From positions 15,169,503-15,233,502 of the forward strand of contig NC_023750.2 of assembly GCF_000499845.2 (NCBI RefSeq): DNA of 64,000 bases, in the 5' to 3' direction. Below, piece after piece: positions 58,065 through 64,000 of the stretch; position 1 is the first letter of the stretch, and each line of letters opens with the position of its first letter. Under the pieces are notes generated by a model. That model saw only the letters and a list, made by a program, of their open reading frames with translations, did not search any database and had not been told where the DNA came from. This DNA comes from Phaseolus vulgaris (Eukaryota; Streptophyta; Magnoliopsida; Fabales; Fabaceae). The position numbers were made by a program, and so were the translations under genes.

Positions 58065-59142
58065 TGTAAGAATTGATGGCTCAAATAAAATAAGAGGAGG
58101 GGTGAATTGTTTTATCAAAGATTTTCACAATCACTTGCTTCAGAATGAATCCTTAACAAACAACTCAGATAAGCACGTAAGGAAGGCAATAAAATAATCC
58201 AACAAAACAGTTATCAGAATTCCAACCGGTTAAAGTCACGATTAATCGGTTGTTTATAGCAACGAAAATATCAAACAGTTAGAGAGTTTGAGAGAAAGAG
58301 AGATTTACACACAAAGTTTATACTGGTTCACTCAATCCCTAAGCTACATCCAGTTCACAGTCAAACCATTGAGTTCCACTGGCAATCAATCACAGATTAC
58401 AAGAACACACCACAAAGAGGTGACTTTGAATCTCACAAAGCCTATTCACTCCCTTTGCACACAGAACACCTCAAGACAGAACACCCTCTGCCTTTACAGG
58501 ATTTCAACAACAAACAGTATGTAAAATGAACAATTACAAGATACTAAACAGGATAAAAAGCACCTGGATTTACAGAACCAAAGATCTTATGATCAACACT
58601 TGTCACCACACAATAAAGCTTGAAAGCACTCTTGCTTTTTGAAACTCTTTCACGAACCAAAAACTCTTTATCAAATCTGAATGAATACTTGTTGTATTTC
58701 TTGTGTTGTTTTTTTTATTTGAAAACGAAGCTATATTTATAGTCTTTGAAAAGCTACCGTTGTAGGCAGTTTTGTTTCACTAAATTAGTTAAAACAGGTT
58801 TTCGAAATACTGTTATGAAAACACACATTTAACCAGTTGAAACCACAATATAAATGGTTGAATGTTTTAAGCAGTTACACAACTGATTCAAAAAATAGTT
58901 TCAAAACTTCTAGCCAGCTAAGTGATAAACAACCGGTTATTTCGACAAATCAATCGGTTTTTTTTTCCTTTGCTTGGAAAAAACACTTAGTTGTTTAAAA
59001 CAAATTTAATCAAGCTTTGTGTAGGCTTTCAAGGAATAATCTTACAAAGATTCTAAACACCCTAATCTAAACCCAAACCTAGGAAGCAACACAACTTCAG
59101 GCTTCATGTGGATTTGATACATCAAGGCTCCCATCTTCAACA
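58065..59142 (-). repeat. 5' LTR of the minus-strand Copia element
   Basis: 1,078 bases. The minus strand begins TGTTGAAGATGGGAGCC and ends ATTCTTACA. A tRNA-type primer-binding segment, TTGGCATCAAGAGC, follows at about 58050-58063. It is collinear with the solo LTR at 9437-10496. Confidence 0.8.
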
Positions 59143-59243
59143 CCTGGATGACACCATATCAGCGTTACCTTGCTGATGGCATGCTCCCGGCAGAGCCTGT
59201 GGAGGTTAAGATAATTAAGAAGAACTCGGGCAGGTATACCCTG

Positions 59244-60211
59244 TGATACAAACTTTCATATGACTAAGGACACAACAAGCACTTCCCAAAAGGGTCATTC
59301 ATCTCAAGATGCAAAGCCAAGCCCCACCAAGCCTCGAGAAAGAATCATCATAAGAAGAAAAAGCTATAGACCAAAATACGAGAAGTTCTTCCTTTTGGTC
59401 TTCTTAAAAATAATAGAATATTTTTGTAAATAATTTGGGCTCACTTTAGGGGTCCAAATAGCAAAGATAGGCTAGAATAAGGTACCATTAGCATAATAGG
59501 GGTTGTGGGTAGCATTTTAGCTTGTTCCTAGCTCTTTTGGAAGGCATTTTGACCTAGTTTCTAAAAGGACAAGCCTAGGATGCAGGTTTGACAAGGCTGC
59601 GCATTTTTTCCCTTTTTCCCATTCTACCCCTTTAGCTTGTTCTCCAAGGCTCCTTCACCTATAAATAAGAGGCCTACCTAGTGTATTTTACAAGTTGAAT
59701 GAAATAGAGAAAAGTTACTCTGCACATTTTGTGAGAGATGCTAGTGAGGCTTATCCTCTTAGTCTTTTAGTCTTATCTTGTGAGAAATTGAGAGCTCTCA
59801 AGTGGCGGCTTCCTACACTTATCTTGGAGTCATTTCATCATCCAAGTGGCGTGTTCATCATCTCAAACTCCATTTCTCATAAGCTTCCTTTTCCTTAAGC
59901 TTTTCCTTCCATTGTCAATCGATTCAATTCATAAATATGTTCTTCTTTTGGCTTCCTTTTGCCTATTCGGTTTTTACATTTTGTTCTTGTTTTCCTCGTT
60001 AATTCCGCACCATATCTTATCATCATCTTCACCTTATACTTGTATTTTACTTTTGCCTTTGTGAAATGAATCTTCACATCTACTTAACCACTTGGTTAAG
60101 TTAATGTCCAGTGGGGATTTTCCTTAGGTTTTCACTCTTATTTGTGTAAAAATCTCAATCATAAATCTAAAGTGTCACCTAAATGAACAATCCTAAAATC
60201 AACTCACATCA
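59244..60211 (+). mobile_element. Chromovirus-type solo LTR inside element B integrase region
   Basis: 968 bases from TGATACAAACTT to ACTCACATCA. Perfect 5-base duplications CCCTG at 59239-59243 and 60212-60216, and the host pol frame rejoins across them. TATAAATAAGAGGCC at about 59660 is the promoter motif, similar in setting to that in the LTRs at 3100-4486. No internal sequence. Confidence 0.88.
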
Positions 60212-61343
60212 CCCTGGTAAATGGAAAATTGTTCAAACATGGCTACACTCATTCTATCCTCACCTGCATAAGCGGGGATCAGTGTACACGCATCATGGCA
60301 TAGCTCTATGAAGGCATTTGTGGAAGTCATGTCGGGGGATGAACTCTCTCTCTAAAGGCTGTTTGGAAGGGGTACTATTGGCCGACCATGAGGGAACACT
60401 GCATGAAGTATGCGCAACAATGTGATCAAAGTCAGAAGCACACTGATTGGCATCATGCACCCCCAAAGGAGTTGCAGTCCATATATAGCTCCTGGCCTTT
60501 CCATACTTGGGGAATAGACATCTTGGGTCCATTCCCACTAGCAATTCGCCAAATGAGGTACTTGGTGGTGACCATTGAGTATTTCACCAAGTGGATAGAA
60601 GCTGAACCAGTTGCGCAAATAACTGCCCACAAGGTTCAGCACTTTGTATGGAAGAACATTGTTTGTCGTTTTGGGATTCTAAAATGTTTAGTGTCTGACA
60701 ACTACACCAGTTCGCGAGCCAACAGTTATGCAAGTTGTGCACAAAGCTCATCATCAAGCAGGTGTTCGCCTCAGTAGAGCATCCTCAGACAAATAGACAG
60801 GTCGAATTCATCAATAGAGTCTTGTTCAGAGACTTGAAGAGGAGGTTGGAGAAGGTTAAGGGGAATTGGGAAGAAGAGGTACCTTGAATCTTGTGGACCT
60901 ACCGCACCACCCCACAATCCACCACGAAGGAAACGCCTTTCCGTTTGGTATATGGATCAGACGTGATGTTCCTAGTGGAGATTCAGGAAAGCTCGTTGCG
61001 ATTCCAGAACTTCGTGATAAAAGACTCTAACGAAGGGAGGAAGGTGAACTTAGACTTACTCGACGAGGTGCGAGAGCAAGCGTGCGTCAAAGATGAAGCC
61101 TTGAAGAGAAGGGTGGACCAAAAACAAAGGTCCAAGCTGAAACCTCGACATTTATAAGTTGTCGACTTGGTGATGCGAAAAGCTCACCCCTACTAGTTAG
61201 AGAACAAGCTGTCTCCCAAGTGGACCGACCCATTTCGCGTGGCAGAGGAACTCAGAAACAGAGCGTACAGGCTCGAGACTCTAGAGGGTGGAGCTATACC
61301 CCACACGTGGAATGGGGCCAACCTCAAGTTTTATTTCAGTTAA

Positions 61344-62796
61344 TGTATTTTCGTCAATCTTTATGAACAATTTGAATAATTAAGGGGACACTCTTTTTCC
61401 CTTACAATGTTTTTTTAATGAGGTTGCCCAATGAAAGCTATTCTTGGAAAGATGTTTTGCTAGGATACTTTGTTAACACACAATAAGGCGAGTTGACCTG
61501 TATGTTATCCGAGTAAGCGCAATGTATGCATGATTGACGGCTAAATGAGGTCACCTATCCCTTTGGTAAGACTTTGGGCCTAGGTGACTCGACCATCATA
61601 CTATTTAGATGGGAAACCTTCTCTCAGTAAGACTCTAAGTCTAGGCGCACTGAATGGGATTAAGATTATTTGCCCGAGGGTAGGTAGACTGACCTACCTC
61701 GATGTCAAGGAGTAGACTTGACGCGTAAGCCAACACTCGAGTCAGATACTCCAAGTAATAAAAAATCATTCAAAGAGTAGACTCGGTGTGTAAGCCAAAC
61801 ACCCAAGTAAGATACTCCAACCTAAAGGACTTAATAGAGTGGACATGGCGTGTGAGATGACACCCAGGTCAGACATTCTAAAGGCCAACAAGTTATGAAA
61901 TATCTATAACTGGATATCAGATAGGACGACTTTTGCTCAGTAAGACTCTGAGCTCAGGTGCCCCGAATCATAGTTAGCCATAACTAAGATTGTTTGGCTT
62001 AAGTTGGGAAAGATGACCTGGCTCGGTAAGATTATGAGTTCAGACACCCTAAAGCATATACCATAAGATAGTACGCTCTCTGCTTAGTAAGATTTTGAGT
62101 CCAGGAGGTATAGAACCACGATCAACAGTACCTAAGAGCACGCAACTAAAGGTATAAAGAGCGACCCACCTTGACGTTAGTGGAACCATCCGAGCTCGGG
62201 CACTCTTTGAAAAAAAAGCCAAGATTAACCTTGTAGGGGTAGCAATGCACCCGAAGGCGTTAAAAGCAGACTTGATGTGTAAGCCAACACTCAAGTCAGA
62301 TACTCAAAGTAACGAAAATTATTAAAGAGTAGACTTGGCACGTGAACCAACACCCAAATTAGATACTCTCAGCCGCTAAAGGTCATTCAAGAGCAGACTT
62401 AACGTAGAGATTGGCTCCAAGTCAAATGCTCAAGTCACTCCAAGCACACAAGTCCTGCGCGACCAAATCGAAAAATCGAATCCCTTGCTCATGTAGCTAG
62501 TCAACACGCGAGAAAGTGTGACATCCTTCACAATTAGAAGGTACATATCATCCATGATATACCTCTGCCAAGAGCACTATGATTTACCATGCTTAATCGA
62601 CGTATTACATTGATAAAGTGGTTGGTTTATTAGTTGATTAAGTTATGATATTCGTGATGTGCATCGTTAATACCCTAGTCGAGACATGACAAAGTCAAGA
62701 AAGGTAAATAAATAAAGCTACTAATGTATACAAAAGGTTAGAGAAATTGTTCAAAGAGATGCGAAAGGCAGGTGATTACAAAGAAGGCTCAACACT
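61344..62796 (+). repeat. Repeat-rich spacer of element B after pol
   Basis: Degenerate units of about 60-65 bases on the pattern GAGTAGACTTGACGCGTAAG ... AGATACTC occur near 61708, 61771, 61835, 62262, 62325 and 62389. A second motif, (C/T)AGTAAGACTCT(G/A)AG-like, is interspersed at about 61565, 61626, 61938, 62020 and 62085. No long frame was recognised. The location corresponds to the 62-base array of element A, but the unit sequence is different. Confidence 0.65.
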
Positions 62797-64000
62797 CTAC
62801 TCCTCCTCATCCACCAGTTGCCCATCTACCACGGTTTTGCCCAAACCAAGTTGGGAGAAATCCATCTCTGGGTAGATTTATGAGGCTTGTGCGACGACAT
62901 CTTCAAAGCCCGCCATGAAGGAATTAGCAGCATCGTCGGTGAGAGCTTCCCTTTCTCGTGCCTACTCCTCATCCTTCTTGGTCAGCTCCCTCTTTAGTCT
63001 CTCCACTTCAACTTGGAGCTCCGTGTTCTTGTTGGATAACTCTAGGGCTTCCTTAGATTCCTCAGTCAAAAGAACCTAGACTCTTCTTGTGTTCACTTGA
63101 GCTCTTCGTGGAGTTTATGCTTGAGGCCATCCACTTGTCGCGAGAGCTCAGCAACCTTGTGGGTTTCCTCCTTGGCTGAGCCTTTCCACCCCGTTAGTTT
63201 GGAGATGGTCAGGCAGTTCACAACCAAGGCTTGCCCCAGTTGCCTCACCGCTTGCTCCACTAGTTGGTCCTCCTCTAAGCTCTCAAGTTTTTCGTTGGCT
63301 TGGGCAGATAGAAAGGTCTTCTCAAGGAAGGTAGGGGCATTCAAGGTAGGATCCCACAATCCTCCCACTGGCGCACTTGCACCCACGCCCTCCTGCACCA
63401 CTATGTTCTGAGAAGGAGGAGGGCTGGGTGGATGAGCTTGAGGAGAAGGAGCGCGACCATTTGAAGCATAATGTTCAGCAGGCTCAGCATCGACCTTTCT
63501 CCTTCGTTTGAAGACAGACCCATAATAGATTTCTTCATCGTTAGAAGGGACGACCTCAGCCATGAACTTGAGCATCAAATCTTTAGTAGGTGAAGTTTGG
63601 GCAGCTACTTTCATCTTCTTGGCCCTAGCTAACAAGTCCTTCTTGCTGAGTCTAAACATAGTGTCTGCAAGAGAACAAGGTGGATTAGTAAGCAAGCACA
63701 CAAGTTAACGTTAGTAAAAGCAAGAGAATGAAGGATACCAATGTACGCCTTAAGTCCCACTGGGGAGGATTCTTGGCCTATGAGAGTGGCAGTGTCAAAG
63801 ACCACTTTTAGACAGGAGAAGAAGAGGCACACCTCTCGTTCCCGTTGAGGCATTTCATCTAAGCATTTGGCACCCTGGAACCTTGGTTTCTCAGTCAAGT
63901 ACAAGGGCAACCCATCTAGAAGAGTTAGGTCCCTCTTATTGCAACAAATTTTTAGGAATTTGCCCTTGTTTGTAAGATTGCTGGAAGAGTGACAACAAGG
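62797..64000 (-). pseudogene. Antisense spliced gene of element B (5' end outside window)
   Basis: Exon 1 part, 64000-63739: LPLYLTEKPRFQGAKCLDEM and REREVCLFFSCLKVVFDTAT, matching the same stretch of the A-family gene. Phase-1 intron 63665-63738 (donor G|GTATCC, acceptor CTTGCAG|AC). Exon 2 from 63664: DTMFRLSKKDLLARAKKM, a basic RRRRK segment, Pro-rich SPQAHPPSPPP, then helical or coiled-coil sequence. A stop at 63093-63095 interrupts it, but coding similarity goes on to about 62797, where the C terminus (VVDGQLVDE) resembles that of element A (EVVDGKVVPAED). Confidence 0.65.
63665..63738 (-). other. Intron in the antisense gene, element B
   Basis: 74 bases, GT-AG. The phase (1) and the resulting Asp-Thr-Met junction equal the position of the 179-base intron of element A. 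Confidence 0.65.

Larger units (their letters stand above)
54686..59142 (-). mobile_element. SIRE-like Copia element with one LTR, 3'-deleted, nested in element B
   Basis: Minus strand: 5' LTR 59142-58065, primer-binding region TTGGCATCAAGAGC, gag, zinc knuckle, protease and the start of the GAG-pre-integrase domain, then an abrupt end. Flanks are CCTGA (54681-54685) and CCTGG (59143-59147). The host pol frame rejoins cleanly across them. The last six bases at the low end (TGTAAG, plus strand) equal the LTR terminus at 58065, so the rest of pol and nearly all of the 3' LTR seem to have been deleted. It carries the solo LTR 55416-57235 inside gag. Confidence 0.8.
50748..61343 (+). pseudogene. 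gag-pol pseudogene of element B, split by two insertions
   Basis: gag from ATG 50748 (MRNTRQASTG) with several stops; gag domain 51081-51440 (LFMGTFTGTTIQWFVGLPDG); protease region 52126-52659 (VLIDQESSTNVMFWATF). Reverse transcriptase 52820-53338 (WRMCVDFTDLNKACPKDSYP) breaks at about 53322: about 160 bases including the YVDD motif are deleted. RNase H 53592-53880; second RNase H 54058-54500 (KANNNQAEYEALVVGMLLAK). Copia insertion 54686-59142 and solo LTR 59244-60211 interrupt the next part. Integrase 60217-61343 has WGIDILGPFPLAIRQMRYL, with TAA 61341-61343. Stops and frameshifts throughout; it could not make active proteins. Confidence 0.85.
37774..64000 (+). mobile_element. Family-B Tat-lineage Ty3 retrotransposon, host of all nested insertions (3' end outside window)
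   Basis: 5' LTR (37774-38094 plus 50240-50678), primer-binding site at 50681, gag from 50748, protease, reverse transcriptase, two RNase H domains, integrase ending at 61343, a repeat-rich spacer, and an antisense gene running past 64000. Removing the four insertions restores collinearity with the minus-strand relative at 4681-7563 and with element A. Own length without insertions is more than 8 kb in the window. The 3' LTR is not reached. Confidence 0.88.

Noticed and set aside
1..64000. tRNA, rRNA or small structured RNA genes
   Set aside because: None was recognised by eye; a covariance-model search was not possible, so small RNA genes could be missed.

Overview
The window is nuclear DNA of a flowering plant. 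Three intact spliced genes (a COP1-interacting-protein-7-like gene, a protein-phosphatase-2C-like gene and ribosomal protein eL14) have GT-AG introns and AT-rich intergenic DNA, and most of the remaining sequence is LTR retrotransposon. The mix of Tat-lineage Ty3 elements, SIRE-like Copia LTRs and chromoviruses suggests a legume, probably of the bean/cowpea group; that is inference, not proof.

Layout. 1-7563 is retrotransposon debris: the 3' end of a Tat element (family A; LTR 1178-1991), minus-strand chromovirus LTRs and leader (1992-4508), a SIRE LTR end (to 4680), and a minus-strand, 3'-truncated Tat element of family B (4681-7563). 8199-9147 is a perfect family-A solo LTR. 9153-11640 is a decayed Helitron helicase gene split by a SIRE-like solo LTR. 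13305-21486 is the CIP7-like gene (13 exons, plus). 22988-24355 is a Mutator-like element with about 430-bp inverted repeats. 25283-27243 is the PP2C-like gene (minus, 5 exons), whose product has lost metal-binding residues. 29597-31490 is a chromovirus relic carrying a Mutator-type MITE full of palindromes. 32912-33694 is eL14 (minus, 5 exons). 34386-37093 holds a gag/protease relic, one CACTA end and a broken glycine-rich-protein gene.

37774-64000 is one large nest. A family-B Tat element (LTR from 37774; internal region 50679 to beyond the window) received (i) a complete, young family-A Tat element (38095-50234; 799-bp LTRs with about 7 differences; CCTAC target duplication) inside its 5' LTR, (ii) a one-LTR SIRE-like Copia derivative (54686-59142) in pol, itself hit by a 1,820-bp solo LTR (55416-57235, GCTAA duplication), and (iii) a chromovirus solo LTR (59244-60211, CCCTG duplication) in the integrase region.

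Both Tat families carry, between pol and the 3' LTR, a gene on the opposite strand. In both it has the same exon-exon boundary: a phase-1 intron (47714-47892 in A, 63665-63738 in B), followed by Pro-rich and coiled-coil coding sequence. Conservation of that intron between strongly diverged families is the most notable observation here. Four solo LTRs with recognisable target duplications show that unequal or intra-element LTR recombination has been frequent. No tRNA, rRNA or CRISPR feature was recognised.
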